Positions 12,294 through 20,446 of a DNA stretch of 20,446 nucleotides are shown one piece after another. The DNA is from a virus. The notes beneath the pieces were generated by a model that saw only the letters and a program-made list of their open reading frames with translations, was not told the origin of the DNA and did no database searches. The position numbers and the translations under genes were made by a program. The stretch spans positions 1-20,446 of the IMG/VR virus record IMGVR_UViG_3300048837_000774. The stretch is one strand, 5' to 3'. Position 1 is the first letter of the stretch. Every line of letters begins with the position of its first letter.

Positions 12294-13468
12294 CAGAGCC
12301 TTCTCTCCAGTTGTTCCATGCGGCGGATCAGGTCCCGGACCCGCCGGTAGATCGCCGGGGTGCGCACGTCGGCGGTGTCCGGGTTGCCCACGGACGGGCG
12401 GACCACAGCCCCGCCGGACGCGGTCACGTCGATCTGCACGGCCGACACGACATCGGTCCAGGTGTCACCGGCCAGCTGCACCCGCACGGTGTCACCGAGG
12501 CTGTAGTGCACCCCGAACTCCTGTCCGGGCAGGTCGACCGGGTCCAGGGACAGACCTGCGGTCGCGGCGGCCTCGGCCAGGGTTTCGTCGCCGCGTTCGG
12601 CCATCTCCACGGGGTCTGTGGTGTCTCTGGCGTCACGCACGGCCTCGATGCGCCGCGACCAGGCCGCGGCCAGGGCGGGGTCGGCGCGTTCGACCAGGGC
12701 CCGGTCCTGACCCTCACCGCCACCGGCGACGAGGACGTGGGTGGCGGTCGGTGCGGCCAGCGACGCGGTCGCCGCTTTCAGGGTTCCCACACCGAACGAC
12801 AGCAGCACCGCATCCGACCGGTCGACGGTCGCCGCCACGGCCAGGTGCAGGTCCCGGATCCGGGGCGGCTGGTACACGGTGACGGCGAGGTTGTCGATCG
12901 TTGCCAGGGAGTCGACCAGGCCGAGCAGGTTGTCGAACCTGGCCCGGACGTTGCGGGCGGTTCCGATCGTGGTCCCGGCCAGGCGGCTGTACGGGTCGTG
13001 GTCGCAGATCCGCCGGCCGGGCAGGGCGTTCCCGCCGGCGTTCGCCCCGACGACGGTGCGGATGGCGGCCTCCGCCGTGCCGGTGAACGTCCAGTACGAG
13101 TCGGCTCCCTGATCGTCCATGCCGGAGGTGGGGTCTGGCAGGACGATGCGGTCGGCGAGTAGCGCGGTGTCGTCGACGCCGGTGACGGTGAGCACCGCCG
13201 GTTTGCTGGCGTCTGGGGTGTCCGTGGACAGGGTGGTGACCGGGCCGGACAGCACCGGCCAGGCGGTCGACCAGGGCGCCCACACGCTGACACGTGACCC
13301 GGAGGTGAACAGGTCCGCTTGGGGGTGTGTCGCGGGCATGCTCAGGGTCCAGCCGCCGGCCTGCCGGTGCTTGAGGTTGATCGACAGTTGTGTGTAGGCG
13401 TCGCACTGCCCGGCCAGGTCGAAGTCGCCGGTGTACACCTCGACGCGCCAGGCGACGTCGCTCACCAT
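12293..13468 (-). CDS. Tail protein, ReqiPepy6 Gp37-like (391 aa)
   Basis: The protein opens WRVEVYTGDFDLAGQ and LKHRQAGGWTLSMPATHP, has RVSVWAPWS with VLSGPVTTL, then a middle part with AVLTVTGVDDTALL and a C-terminal LGDTVRVQLAGDTWTDVV, all usual for the Siphovirus ReqiPepy6 Gp37-like family, which follows the Dit gene and is thought to act as a hub or tail-associated lysin-like scaffold. ATG 13468 is preferred; GTG 13480 and GTG 13465 (GTGA overlap) are alternatives. A short helix at the end (IYRRVRDLIRRMEQLERRL) may be a coiled coil for oligomer contact. No peptidase motif is visible. Confidence 0.82.
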   Translation of the reverse strand: MVSDVAWRVEVYTGDFDLAGQCDAYTQLSINLKHRQAGGWTLSMPATHPQADLFTSGSRVSVWAPWSTAWPVLSGPVTTLSTDTPDASKPAVLTVTGVDDTALLADRIVLPDPTSGMDDQGADSYWTFTGTAEAAIRTVVGANAGGNALPGRRICDHDPYSRLAGTTIGTARNVRARFDNLLGLVDSLATIDNLAVTVYQPPRIRDLHLAVAATVDRSDAVLLSFGVGTLKAATASLAAPTATHVLVAGGGEGQDRALVERADPALAAAWSRRIEAVRDARDTTDPVEMAERGDETLAEAAATAGLSLDPVDLPGQEFGVHYSLGDTVRVQLAGDTWTDVVSAVQIDVTASGGAVVRPSVGNPDTADVRTPAIYRRVRDLIRRMEQLERRL

Positions 13469-14376
13469 GCGGTCAGCCACCTCTCAGCCCAGGCGACGGT
13501 GATCGTGGTGTCTGCGGTCGCGGCGACCGCTTCGACGTCGAGGAGGTTGTCTCCGGGGGCCAAGGTCGAGATGACAGATCCGGGGGACAGCCTGCCCCAG
13601 GCCGACACCCCGTTGATCTCACAGGTCTTCACCCCGCGGCGGGCGTTGATGACCAGCGTCTCGGTGTCGGTCAGCCCGTCGGGGACGGTCCAGGTGGTGG
13701 CGCCGGTGGTGACGGTGACCTGATCGCACGGACCGGTCAACGTCCAGATCGGGTAGGCGTGGGCGTCGCCGTCGTTGGCGATGACGGCCGCGCCGAGCAC
13801 CTGGGAGTTGTCCAGGCCGATGGGCAGGAACGGGTCACCCAGGAATGGCACGCTGTCCCCGCCGAGCGTCCACCCGGCGCTGGTCTCCCGCTCGTAGAAG
13901 AACGGGTCGGGGCAGCGCAGGGTCAGGCCGATGGTGCGGTGCAGGGCGCCTTCGGCCTGGGGCAGACCTGAGGCATACGGCTGGGAGGCGAGCCCGTTGA
14001 TGTAGCGGCGTGTGCCGTCGGCGTGCGCAACCTCCAACGTGACGGGCAGCCCGGTCTTGAAGTCCAGCAGGGTCGCCAGCTGGCGCATTGTGGCGCGCAG
14101 GGTCGGGGTGTCCGGTGCGGTGTAGTGCAGCGGCAGGAACACCTCTCGGGGGGCGTACCGGGCGTCGGTGATGATCGACCCGTCCCCGGTCGCTGGTTCC
14201 ACCTCGACCAGGGCGCGCGGCGGGTCGTCCAGGCCCTGCACCCCGGGCAGGACCGTCCACCCGTTGGGTTCGGTCAGCGGCCACACCACGGAGGCCTTGT
14301 GCAGGGTGAGGGTCGGCATGCTGCCACGGTCACGGGTCGGCTGCGGGCCGACTGGCCAGGGAACGATCAGCGGCAT
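13462..14376 (-). CDS. Distal tail protein, Dit-like (304 aa)
   Basis: The N-terminal half (DARYAPREVFLPLHY, RATMRQLATLLDFKTG, then LRCPDPFFYE near 150-165) has the order of Dit/phage tail-tip proteins, and the C-terminal half (YPIWTLTGPCDQVTVT, LVINARRGVKTCEINGVS, APGDNLLDVEA) is the usual galectin-like beta domain. It lies directly after the tape measure gene, the fixed Dit position. GGGAG precedes ATG 14376 at 10 bp. Dit rings join the tail tube to the baseplate. An internal ATG at 14319 is a weaker start. Confidence 0.85.
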   Translation of the reverse strand: MPLIVPWPVGPQPTRDRGSMPTLTLHKASVVWPLTEPNGWTVLPGVQGLDDPPRALVEVEPATGDGSIITDARYAPREVFLPLHYTAPDTPTLRATMRQLATLLDFKTGLPVTLEVAHADGTRRYINGLASQPYASGLPQAEGALHRTIGLTLRCPDPFFYERETSAGWTLGGDSVPFLGDPFLPIGLDNSQVLGAAVIANDGDAHAYPIWTLTGPCDQVTVTTGATTWTVPDGLTDTETLVINARRGVKTCEINGVSAWGRLSPGSVISTLAPGDNLLDVEAVAATADTTITVAWAERWLTAW

Positions 14377-14380
14377 CGGT

Positions 14381-17200
14381 TCACACTCCCTGCAGGGCTT
14401 CCCACCGGGACCAGGCGTTCATCACGGCGTCCACGGTCGGCACGGTGGTGGCGTCGACCTGCCAGTAGTTCGTGACTCCCGCGGATCCGCCGGAAGCCCC
14501 GGACAGCAGGTCGGCCAGCCCAGCGCTGCGCCATTGCGGGGGCAGCGGGATGACGGCCTCGTCACGGCCCGCCTCACCGATGACGGCAAGGCGGCCGCCC
14601 GGCATCGCGGGAACGATACCGCCGCGTGCCAGGTACGGCACCGGGTTGATCGTGGCCGCGCCCTGGTAGGCGGAGATGTGCAGGTGCGGGCCGGAGCTGT
14701 TGCCGGTGGATCCGACGCGGCCGATGAGGCTGCCCGGGCGGAGGAGTTGACCGACGCGGGCCCCGATGCTTGACAGGTGCGCGAACTGCAGGCTGACACC
14801 GTTGGGCATCCGCATGATGACGGTGTTGCCTGCCCAGCCTCCCCACCCTGCCTGGGTGACGACACCGACCCGCTGGGATACGACCGGGGTGCCGGCTGGT
14901 GCGCCGATGTCCTGTCCGTTGTGGTACCCGCCGTCCCAGGACCAGATGCCCGGGTTGTAGGCGCGGAACGCAGCCCCGACGTTGCCAGCCCCGGAAGTCC
15001 AGGAGGTCATGCCCGCGCCGGTCCCGCCGTTGGATGGGGTGACGACCTTGGGGATCAGGGAGCCGGGGTTCAGCCCTCCGTAGCCTCCCCCGCCGCCGCC
15101 GAACAGGTCCTTGACTGACTTGACGAACCCGCCGATCTTGCCGAACATGTCCTCGATCCAGGTGACCAGCTCTTCGATGGGCTTCTTGATCACCCCGACG
15201 ATGCCGTTCCACGCGTCGGAGGCCTTACTGGAGACCGTGTCCCAGACGCCACTGATCCGGTCGATCAGCCCGTCATAATCACCGACCCCGAGGATCTCCT
15301 TGAGGCGTTCCCACGCCTCACTGATGGGCCCGGTGATGGCCTTCTTGACGGCCTCCCACGCGGTCGATGCTGTGTTCTTGATGTTGGTCCAGACATTGGC
15401 CAGCTTCCCGGCCAGGCCTTGTTCTCCGGTGAGTAGTTCAGACAGCCGTGACCACAGGTTGCTGATGGGGGTGACGATGGCGGACTTGATGTTCTGCCAC
15501 GCTTCGGAGGCCCGGTCACGGATCGCAGCCCATATCTCGCTGAGCCGCGTGCGCATCGTCTGTACGATCTCGCGGGCCCGGTTCCATGCGGTCTGGATGG
15601 GGTTGATGATCGCGTCTCGGATGACATTCCAGGCGGCCTGGGTCGCGGTCTTCAGCCAGTTCCACACGGTCTCGATGACGGTGCGGACCACCTCGATGTA
15701 CGTGCGGACGTACCACGAGATCGCCTTCCACACGACTTCGACAGCCTTCTGGATGGCTCCCCACACGGTCTCGCTGGCGGTCCGGATCCAGTTCCACACG
15801 GTCTCGATGACGGTGCGGACCACCTTGATGTACGTGCGGACGTACCAGGAGATCGCCTTCCACACGACCTCGATGACCTTCTTGATGCCCTCCCAGACAA
15901 CCTCGGCGACAGCCTTGATCTTTTGCCAAGCGCCGATGATGAAGTTACGGAAGCCCTCGTTCTTGGTCCATAGAAGCACCACAATCGCGACCAGCGCGGC
16001 GATCGCCATGACCACGATGCCGATGGGGTTCGCGTTCAGGGCCACGTTGAGCGCCCACTGCGCCGCGGTCCACGCCATTACAGCACTGCGCACGGCGAAC
16101 ATCGCGACTCTGGAAGCGACAAGGGCGATCCGGTTCGCCACGACTGAGGCCGTGTTCGCGATCCAGGCGGTTGTCTGCGCGCCGATGCTGATCGCGGTGC
16201 GGGCGAAGCTGATCGCGGCGGTCACACCCTGGTAGGCCTTCCACGCCACGACAGCCCCACCGACCGCGATCGCGAGTTTGCCCAGCCAGGACCCGTTGTC
16301 GCGCACCCAGCCGCCGAGCTGCTGCAACTTCGGCACCCCGGTGGTGGACATCCACTGTCCAAAGGTGCGCACAGCGGGGACCAGTTGCGTTTGTGTGAGC
16401 CGCGCCAGGCCTTCCATGGCCGGCATCAGAGCGGTGCCGATCTCGGCCTTGGCGTTGGCCATCTCGGCCTTGACGATCCTTTGCCGGTTGGCCAGGGAGT
16501 CGGAGGTGTTCGCGAAGTCGCCGGCCGTCTTGGCTGTGCTCTTCATGAGCAGCGAGTACCGGGCCTGGACTTTCTGCGCCTCGGTCATTTCGTTGGCCGA
16601 CTCGGCGATCCCGGTGGCGACAGCATGGTTACCGACAGCAGCCGCGGACAGATCGATGCCGTACGCGCGTAAAGGTTCGGTTTCACCAGCCAGACCAGAC
16701 TGGAACAGCTCCGCGGCCTCTTTGACGTCGAGGTTCATCACCGACGCGAAGTCCGATGCGCGGGTGGTCAGGTCGTCGAGAGTGCCGACGACGTCCCCGC
16801 CGTTGCCTGCCACGGTGGTGGCGAAGTTGGAGAACCGCACGGACAGGGCGTTGAACTCGGTCTTGGACAGGCCCAGGGACCGGGCCGCTTCCTCCCCGAG
16901 CCGGTTGACCGCCTCGGCGTTCTTGCCGTAGGTGACCTTGACCGCGTTCAAGGACTCGTTCAGGTCGGAGGCCTCCTGGATGGAGTCCTGGAAGAACTGG
17001 ATGCCCTTGGTCGCGGCAAACGCACCGGCGAACCCGACCGCGATCCCCTTGATGTGGGAGGCCATTCCGCCGGCGAACTTCTTGCCGGACTTGTCGCCGG
17101 CGTCGGCGGCAGCGTTGCCCAGGTCTTTGTCGAGTTGCCGAGCGAAGCCAGCGGTGGATGGGACGATGGACACATATCCGGTTGCGACTTCAATCGCCAT
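14381..17200 (-). CDS. Tape measure protein with M23 peptidase domain (939 aa)
   Basis: Tape measure proteins set tail length and enter the cell envelope at DNA injection. The N-terminus ([17 protein letters not shown], then [24 protein letters not shown] near 110-135) is typical. Hydrophobic stretches lie at about 310-390 and a clear one at about 393-415 ([18 protein letters not shown]). The middle is Trp-rich amphipathic helix with a 44-residue tandem repeat. Residues about 755-850 are an M23 domain ([32 protein letters not shown]), which would open peptidoglycan for the tail. GGAGGTGG precedes ATG 17200. The C-terminus ([21 protein letters not shown]) is the usual tape-measure ending. Confidence 0.93.
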   Translation of the reverse strand: MAIEVATGYVSIVPSTAGFARQLDKDLGNAAADAGDKSGKKFAGGMASHIKGIAVGFAGAFAATKGIQFFQDSIQEASDLNESLNAVKVTYGKNAEAVNRLGEEAARSLGLSKTEFNALSVRFSNFATTVAGNGGDVVGTLDDLTTRASDFASVMNLDVKEAAELFQSGLAGETEPLRAYGIDLSAAAVGNHAVATGIAESANEMTEAQKVQARYSLLMKSTAKTAGDFANTSDSLANRQRIVKAEMANAKAEIGTALMPAMEGLARLTQTQLVPAVRTFGQWMSTTGVPKLQQLGGWVRDNGSWLGKLAIAVGGAVVAWKAYQGVTAAISFARTAISIGAQTTAWIANTASVVANRIALVASRVAMFAVRSAVMAWTAAQWALNVALNANPIGIVVMAIAALVAIVVLLWTKNEGFRNFIIGAWQKIKAVAEVVWEGIKKVIEVVWKAISWYVRTYIKVVRTVIETVWNWIRTASETVWGAIQKAVEVVWKAISWYVRTYIEVVRTVIETVWNWLKTATQAAWNVIRDAIINPIQTAWNRAREIVQTMRTRLSEIWAAIRDRASEAWQNIKSAIVTPISNLWSRLSELLTGEQGLAGKLANVWTNIKNTASTAWEAVKKAITGPISEAWERLKEILGVGDYDGLIDRISGVWDTVSSKASDAWNGIVGVIKKPIEELVTWIEDMFGKIGGFVKSVKDLFGGGGGGYGGLNPGSLIPKVVTPSNGGTGAGMTSWTSGAGNVGAAFRAYNPGIWSWDGGYHNGQDIGAPAGTPVVSQRVGVVTQAGWGGWAGNTVIMRMPNGVSLQFAHLSSIGARVGQLLRPGSLIGRVGSTGNSSGPHLHISAYQGAATINPVPYLARGGIVPAMPGGRLAVIGEAGRDEAVIPLPPQWRSAGLADLLSGASGGSAGVTNYWQVDATTVPTVDAVMNAWSRWEALQGV
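15656..15872 (-). repeat. 132-bp-period tandem repeat within the tape measure gene
   Basis: Two copies (about 15656-15740 and 15788-15872) nearly identical over 80 bp lie 132 bp apart, encoding a 44-residue unit ([14 protein letters not shown], then [12 protein letters not shown]) twice. The period keeps frame, so copy number could change tail length by a fixed step. Confidence 0.85.
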
Positions 17201-17648
17201 CGCCTGCCACCTCCCTCTTGCGTCGTCTCAACGATTCGGCCCACGCCTCGACCTGGGCGCGGTTCTTGTCGGTCATCGCAACTGCCTGTTCAGGCCGTCC
17301 GACCCGAGGCCGCGGATACGGTTTCGTCTTCGGGACGTCCTTGGTGCTGTTGACCTGTGCGACGGTCCAGGCGATGTCATGGCAGGCGTCGATGACACCT
17401 GCGAGTAGTTCGTGGGTGGTTCCCCACCGGACCGCGTCCAGGTCGCCGCCCGGTTTGGCTTCGGGCCGACGGCGGATCGCTGTCCACCAGCGGGAGTCCG
17501 GGGGCAGTTGTTCGAGCAGCACCGCCGCCCGGCGCATACTCAACTGCCCGGTGATCAGCCCGCACAGGTCGACCCCGTAGTACTGCTGCAGGTCGGCCTC
17601 GGCCTGGTCCCACTGCTCGTCGACGAGCAGGGCGACGGTGCGGGCTAT
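17190..17648 (-). CDS. Downstream tail assembly chaperone frame, reached by -1 frameshift
   Basis: This frame is open from the slippery site to 17190 and adds 152 residues (starting [13 protein letters not shown]) to the 135-residue upstream chaperone, giving a 287-residue fusion. Lambda-like and actinophage siphoviruses make such G/GT-type products in a low ratio to guide tape measure and tube assembly. It overlaps the tape measure start by 11 bp. An internal ATG (17543) exists, but nothing suggests independent initiation. The end is very basic (RRRKREV). Confidence 0.85.
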   Translation of the reverse strand: MARTVALLVDEQWDQAEADLQQYYGVDLCGLITGQLSMRRAAVLLEQLPPDSRWWTAIRRRPEAKPGGDLDAVRWGTTHELLAGVIDACHDIAWTVAQVNSTKDVPKTKPYPRPRVGRPEQAVAMTDKNRAQVEAWAESLRRRKREVAGDGD

Positions 17649-18052
17649 TTTCCCGACGGGTCGTAGTACTGCTGGATGGCCAGCATCAGCTCTTCGAGCG
17701 CGGCCGGGGTGAAGTGTTCGGCCTCGGTCATGGCGATTAGCTGGTCTTCACCGAACACGGCGATGAGCATGCCGAGGTCGTCGCCGCGGCGTTCGGCCAG
17801 GGCCGCCCGCATGCCCCACTTGATCTGCGGTTCGATGTGCAGCTTCAGCCCGTACCAGTCGATCGTCAGCGGGCTGGAGGCGCGTTCTTCCATGAGGGCG
17901 CGCATCTCGTCGCTGACCGCTGGTTTCCGGCCGAGCGCAGCAGCAGCCGAACCGGACACTTTGATCCCGCCGACGTCGACGGGGTCAGGGCTGGGCGCGG
18001 ATCCGACGGTGATCAGCTCGTTGACGACGTCGGATGACAGTTCTTCGGGCAT
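17645..18052 (-). CDS. Tail assembly chaperone, short form (135 aa)
   Basis: The product of the upstream frame runs from ATG 18052 (AAGGAAG upstream) to TAG 17647-17645, ending YYDPSGK. Its middle (DWYGLKLHIEPQIKWGMRAAL, then LIAVFGEDQL and HFTPAALEELMLAIQQYY) looks like the GP24-type tail assembly chaperone encoded before tape measure genes in actinophages. It lies between the major tail protein and tape measure genes, as expected. Most ribosomes should stop here; a fraction slips to make the longer fusion. Confidence 0.87.
   Translation of the reverse strand: MPEELSSDVVNELITVGSAPSPDPVDVGGIKVSGSAAAALGRKPAVSDEMRALMEERASSPLTIDWYGLKLHIEPQIKWGMRAALAERRGDDLGMLIAVFGEDQLIAMTEAEHFTPAALEELMLAIQQYYDPSGK
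17648..17654 (-). other. -1 ribosomal slippery heptamer GGGAAAA
   Basis: On the minus strand the heptamer is G GGA AAA in the chaperone frame, followed directly by the TAG stop. It obeys X XXY YYZ, and a -1 slip on it leads exactly into the second open frame. This is the canonical location for tail chaperone frameshifting. Confidence 0.9.
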
Positions 18053-18096
18053 TGGGTGGCTTCCTTCTGGTGGGTGGGTGGCTGTGATGGTGCTGT

Positions 18097-18141
18097 CAGC
18101 GGGCCGGGCCGCAGAGCCACCCGACTGTTCCCGGCCCGCTG
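18097..18141 (-). terminator. Long hairpin after the major tail protein gene
   Basis: CAGCGGGCCGGG (18097-18108) and CCCGGCCCGCTG (18130-18141) form a perfect 12-bp stem with 21-nt loop in the 103-bp gap between the major tail protein stop and the chaperone start. No U-tract follows on the minus strand, so partial termination, 3'-end protection of the abundant tail protein mRNA, or processing are all possible. Confidence 0.55.
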
Positions 18142-18155
18142 TTCAGGGGATCCGC

Positions 18156-18707
18156 TCAGGCGCCGGTCAGGTCGTCGTCGAGGAGCAGGTATCCGGTCTT
18201 GCCGCTGGTCGGGTTCTTCAACGCCTGGAACGTCATCCCGTAGCCGGCCTGCCCAGGTTTGTCGTTAACGGAGTCCCGGTCAGCGACCTGGACCCGCTCC
18301 AACGCGTAGACCTTCAGCTTCTGGGTGCCCTTGTCCTGCACAGCGATGACCATGCAGTAGTCGGCATCGGCGGGTGCACCGATCTCGATCTTCGATCCGG
18401 TGCCGCCGTCGTCCTCGATGTCGGCACCGTAGAACGCCTTCAACACTTCGGCGTTCGTCTCCAGGAACGTCAGCTTGAACGTGGTCTCGCTGGACGTCGA
18501 CACGATCTTGACCGGGACACCTTCCCAGTTCTTGATGATCTCCTTGCCCACTGAGAACACATGCTCGAGGCCGTCCTCGTTGACCTCGCCAAGGTCGATG
18601 AACGCGACCGGCAGGGCAGCCATGTCAGCGGTGCTGTCAGGCAGGGCGGTGCCGAAGGGAGCCAGGAAAGCCCGACCGGAACCGGAATGGATCGTTTCAG
18701 CAGTCAT
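18156..18707 (-). CDS. Major tail (tube) protein (183 aa)
   Basis: A 183-residue beta-rich protein with the features of siphovirus tail tube subunits: AFLAPFGTALPDSTADMAALP near the start, FIDLGEVNEDGLEH, KIVSTSSETTFKLTFLETN and the closing YGMTFQALKNPTSGK with LLLDDD. The order connector - tube - chaperones - tape measure is standard. GAGAGGA lies 8 bp before ATG 18707. A hairpin follows the gene, fitting the need for high expression of the tube subunit. Gaps before (58 bp) and after (103 bp) set it off from its coupled neighbours. Confidence 0.88.
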   Translation of the reverse strand: MTAETIHSGSGRAFLAPFGTALPDSTADMAALPVAFIDLGEVNEDGLEHVFSVGKEIIKNWEGVPVKIVSTSSETTFKLTFLETNAEVLKAFYGADIEDDGGTGSKIEIGAPADADYCMVIAVQDKGTQKLKVYALERVQVADRDSVNDKPGQAGYGMTFQALKNPTSGKTGYLLLDDDLTGA

Positions 18708-18765
18708 GCTGAGGTCCTCTCAATCGAAGGGGGTAGTGGTGGTGGCTGGGTCCGGTCTGGACCTG

Positions 18766-19146
18766 TCAGGCTGCAGCGCGCAGCTGCACCTGACACCCGA
18801 TCACCACACGTGGGCATCGGGAGACAGGGTCGGGGGAGAACGCCACCCCGGTGACGGTGACCTCCCGCACGGGGTTGTCCCCGTCGGGCATGGCGTCGAG
18901 CAGCCCGCGGACAGTCGCAGCGAGGTCACTGGCCGGTTTCGGGTTGGAGTGCGGACCGCCGGACCAGCACTCGATGTCCATCTGGGCGATGTCCTGCCAG
19001 GATGACGGTTCACCGGATCCGGCCCGGCGCACCACGATGAACGCGTTCGGGCGGGGGTCCGGCACCGCCCAGCGCACGGGAAGGTCCTGCACGGCGGTCA
19101 GCCAGGTAGTGACCACCGCTGTCGCTTCGAACCACTGCCGGGTCAT
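18766..19146 (-). CDS. Tail terminator / tail completion protein (126 aa)
   Basis: The sequence (TTWLTAVQDLPVRWAVPDPRPNAFIVVRRAG, with QDIAQMDIECW in the middle) follows the pattern of siphovirus tail terminator proteins: an N-terminal helix, then FIVV-RR-G and a hydrophobic strand DIECW. It is the last small gene before the tube gene, the usual place of this protein, which caps the tail and binds the head connector. ATG 19146 overlaps the upstream TGA (ATGA). The named role is from order and pattern. Confidence 0.75.
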   Translation of the reverse strand: MTRQWFEATAVVTTWLTAVQDLPVRWAVPDPRPNAFIVVRRAGSGEPSSWQDIAQMDIECWSGGPHSNPKPASDLAATVRGLLDAMPDGDNPVREVTVTGVAFSPDPVSRCPRVVIGCQVQLRAAA

Positions 19147-19412
19147 GCTTCACCGGCGATCTGCACCGCGGCGGTGGCCGCGTCACGTCCAGCACGGCGG
19201 CCGGCGTCGGTCGGGTGGGTCAGGATCACTGATGAGCGGGCCCGGGACCTCCCGATCTCGTCGTGCCGGGTCGCCTGGACTGGTTCACCGTCGACGGATC
19301 CGGCCAGCGCCTCGGCGGAGGCCGCGACGCGGTCAGCGATCCGGGCCGCCACGGGCGCGGCCTCGCTGGTGAGGATCTGCCGCATCCCGGCATGGTTGAT
19401 GCGCAACTTCAT
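19143..19412 (-). CDS. Tail completion/neck protein, HK97 gp10-like (89 aa)
   Basis: From ATG 19412 (ATGA overlap with the previous gene; the longer open frame to 19496 lies inside it) the product begins MKLRINHAGMRQILTSEAAP and continues with an Ala-rich helix (VAARIADRVAASAEALAG) and a shorter beta part (RARSSVILTHP). This is the usual form of small HK97 gp10-like connector proteins in actinophages, which are shorter than the HK97 protein. It stands between the head closure and tail terminator genes. Confidence 0.72.
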   Translation of the reverse strand: MKLRINHAGMRQILTSEAAPVAARIADRVAASAEALAGSVDGEPVQATRHDEIGRSRARSSVILTHPTDAGRRAGRDAATAAVQIAGEA

Positions 19413-19792
19413 CCGTCGACCCTCCGCAAGGGTGCCGCCCAGTGGTGCACCCGGTCTGCGTTCCACACCGGGACTGGGGCCCCGGCGACCTCCCACACGA
19501 ACGGGATGGTGTCGCTGTCGCTGTCGATGATCCGGTCAGCTGACCGGACCTCCCCGGTGTTGGTCAGCAGTTTCGCGGTCGACACCGCGCCTTGCCGCCC
19601 ATCCTCGGTGGCCTCCCCGGCGGATCCGCGTGCGATCCGGCCCAGGATCTGGAACGACTGCCACTGTGTGGACACCGACCCGTCGACCGGGTCGGGGACC
19701 TGCTCGGCGCGGGACAGGGTCACAACGTGCAGCAGCCGTTCGGGCAGCAGCCCTGTCCCCTCCACAGGGTTGTCCGGCACGACGAACGGCAT
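19409..19792 (-). CDS. Head-tail stopper / head closure protein (127 aa)
   Basis: The start at ATG 19792 has GGGGAGG 7 bp upstream; the open frame extends to 19984 but overlaps the preceding gene. The 127-residue beta-rich product (MPFVVPDNPVEGTG, FQILGRIARGS, AVSTAKLLTNTGEV, IIDSDSDTIPFVWEVAG) is of the size and position of the head closure or stopper protein following the adaptor. The final portion (VWNADRVHHWAAPLRRVDG) is usual for these. Role given by order and general form. Confidence 0.68.
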   Translation of the reverse strand: MPFVVPDNPVEGTGLLPERLLHVVTLSRAEQVPDPVDGSVSTQWQSFQILGRIARGSAGEATEDGRQGAVSTAKLLTNTGEVRSADRIIDSDSDTIPFVWEVAGAPVPVWNADRVHHWAAPLRRVDG

Positions 19793-19794
19793 GG

Positions 19795-20298
19795 TCAGAC
19801 CTCCCCGAAGACCGGTCCCTGACCGGCGTTCAGGTCGGATCCGCAGTCGCAGTACGCAGCACCGAACACGACCGAGCGGCTTTGGGCGTGCCACGGACCG
19901 GATCCGGGCGCGGTGTCCACAGCGAACGGTGTGGTCTGCTCCGACAGTGGCCGCAGCGCGACCTTGTCGGCCTTGGACAGCCACGGCCCCCCAGTGGTGG
20001 TGCCCTGCGCGAACGACCGGGTCTGGGAGAAGTCCCCGATCTGGTCGGTCATGCTGGTCGCCCCGAACACCCCGCCAGCGGCGGTGCTCTGCTCGAGGAC
20101 CCGGGCGACCATCCGGGACACGACCCGGGCGACCAGGTCGAGGTCGGCCTCGTCCCGGTCGGCCGGGTTGAACCCGAGATGCCCGACGACAAGGTCGGAC
20201 GCCTCTTCGAGCAGCCCGTCAGCTCTCGCTGTCTCGTTTGCTGCCAGCGCTCTTCCGAGGCGTGCTACGACGTCGGCGGGTGTGGCCAGTGCCGTCAT
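19795..20298 (-). CDS. Head-to-tail adaptor protein (167 aa)
   Basis: From ATG 20298 (GGAGG 6 bp upstream) the 167-residue product starts MTALATPADVVARLGRAL, with helices containing LLEEASDLVVGHLGF and LVARVVSRMVARVLEQ, then SFAQGTTTGGPWLSKADK. This all-helical beginning is like the SPP1 gp15/HK97 gp6 adaptor that binds under the portal. It precedes the stopper gene, as expected. It overlaps the small upstream ORF by 80 bp. Confidence 0.78.
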   Translation of the reverse strand: MTALATPADVVARLGRALAANETARADGLLEEASDLVVGHLGFNPADRDEADLDLVARVVSRMVARVLEQSTAAGGVFGATSMTDQIGDFSQTRSFAQGTTTGGPWLSKADKVALRPLSEQTTPFAVDTAPGSGPWHAQSRSVVFGAAYCDCGSDLNAGQGPVFGEV

Positions 20299-20419
20299 GA
20301 GGTGCCTCCGCCTGCTGCTCTGGGGTGGGTTCGGTGATCGGGGTCCAGTCGGAGCCCAGCAGGGCGGCCGTGGCGTCGTCACACGCCACGACCACCCCAG
20401 CGGTGTTACGGAGTCTCAT
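20219..20419 (-). CDS. Small connector-region protein (66 aa)
   Basis: A 66-residue frame from ATG 20419 begins MRLRNTAGVVVACDDATAALLG, similar to a small actinophage protein often found right after the capsid gene, with a basic tail (TRRRRSTPRKSAGSKR). The long 80-bp overlap with the adaptor gene is unusual, so the C-terminal part may be less certain, but the N-terminal pattern is good. Overlaps the preceding gene by 14 bp. Function unknown. Confidence 0.6.
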   Translation of the reverse strand: MRLRNTAGVVVACDDATAALLGSDWTPITEPTPEQQAEAPHDGTGHTRRRRSTPRKSAGSKRDSES

Positions 20420-20446
20420 CGATGACCTTGGCGAACGCCGCCAGGT
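20406..20446 (-). CDS. C-terminus of upstream gene, probably major capsid protein
   Basis: The last codons of a gene entering from the right edge read LAAFAKVIDETP and end at TAA 20408-20406. An ending of the AFAKV-type is common for actinophage major capsid proteins, and the gene stands where the capsid gene is expected, before the connector genes. Only 12 full codons are visible. Confidence 0.5.
   Translation of the reverse strand, partial: LAAFAKVIDETP

Noticed and set aside
11939-13162. A 407-residue plus-strand open frame
   Set aside because: It is antisense to the Gp37-like and baseplate genes and shows no domain; a shadow frame.
15656-15872. A CRISPR array or mobile repeat
   Set aside because: There are only two long in-frame copies inside the tape measure gene with no spacers; it is a coding repeat.

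Overview
The window is about 20.4 kb of a high-GC temperate siphovirus of an actinobacterium, shown in reverse orientation: structural and early lytic genes lie on the minus strand and the lysogeny genes on the plus strand. The actinobacterial assignment rests on the high GC content, a DUF2510 protein, a ReqiPepy6 Gp37-like tail protein, a tRNA-Lys-like attachment core of actinobacterial type, and dense ATGA/GTGA start-stop overlaps. Terminase, portal and most of the capsid gene lie beyond the right edge; replication genes lie beyond the left edge. The host genus cannot be read from the sequence.

From right to left on the minus strand: the tail end of a probable capsid gene; a small connector-region ORF; four head-tail connector or tail completion proteins (20298-18766); the major tail protein; two tail assembly chaperone frames joined by a canonical -1 slippery heptamer (17648-17654); a 939-residue tape measure protein with a built-in M23 peptidase domain; a Dit-like distal tail protein; a Gp37-like tail protein; three minor tail or fibre proteins, one with a TIM-barrel glycosidase-like domain; small membrane or holin proteins; and a lysis cassette made of an M23 peptidase, a tiny acidic protein and a CHAP/NlpC-like cysteine peptidase. 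A strong hairpin (6085-6120) ends this unit against the converging plus-strand genes.

The plus strand (3238-6060) holds a repressor, a compact tyrosine integrase, an RMF/CrpP-like small protein, a secreted BamE-like protein and a DUF2510 membrane protein. Divergent from the repressor, a paralogous Cro-like gene heads the leftward early operon, which encodes several very small Cys/His-rich proteins, an unrecognised coiled-coil protein and a possible sliding-clamp-like protein.

The most interesting region is 2880-4463. Cro and repressor are divergent paralogs separated by two matching operators. The 5' half of a tRNA-Lys gene, the probable attP core, lies exactly in frame inside the 3' end of the repressor gene and encodes its last 12 residues and stop codon, with the integrase directly downstream. 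This is the architecture of integration-dependent immunity known from mycobacteriophages BPs, Brujita and Charlie. Here, however, the phage core carries five T residues where a tRNA-Lys anticodon loop has four, so the viral form stops inside the loop while the integrated form is predicted to read on through the host tRNA. Because rep, core and int are contiguous, the sequence is the unintegrated (viral or circular) form.
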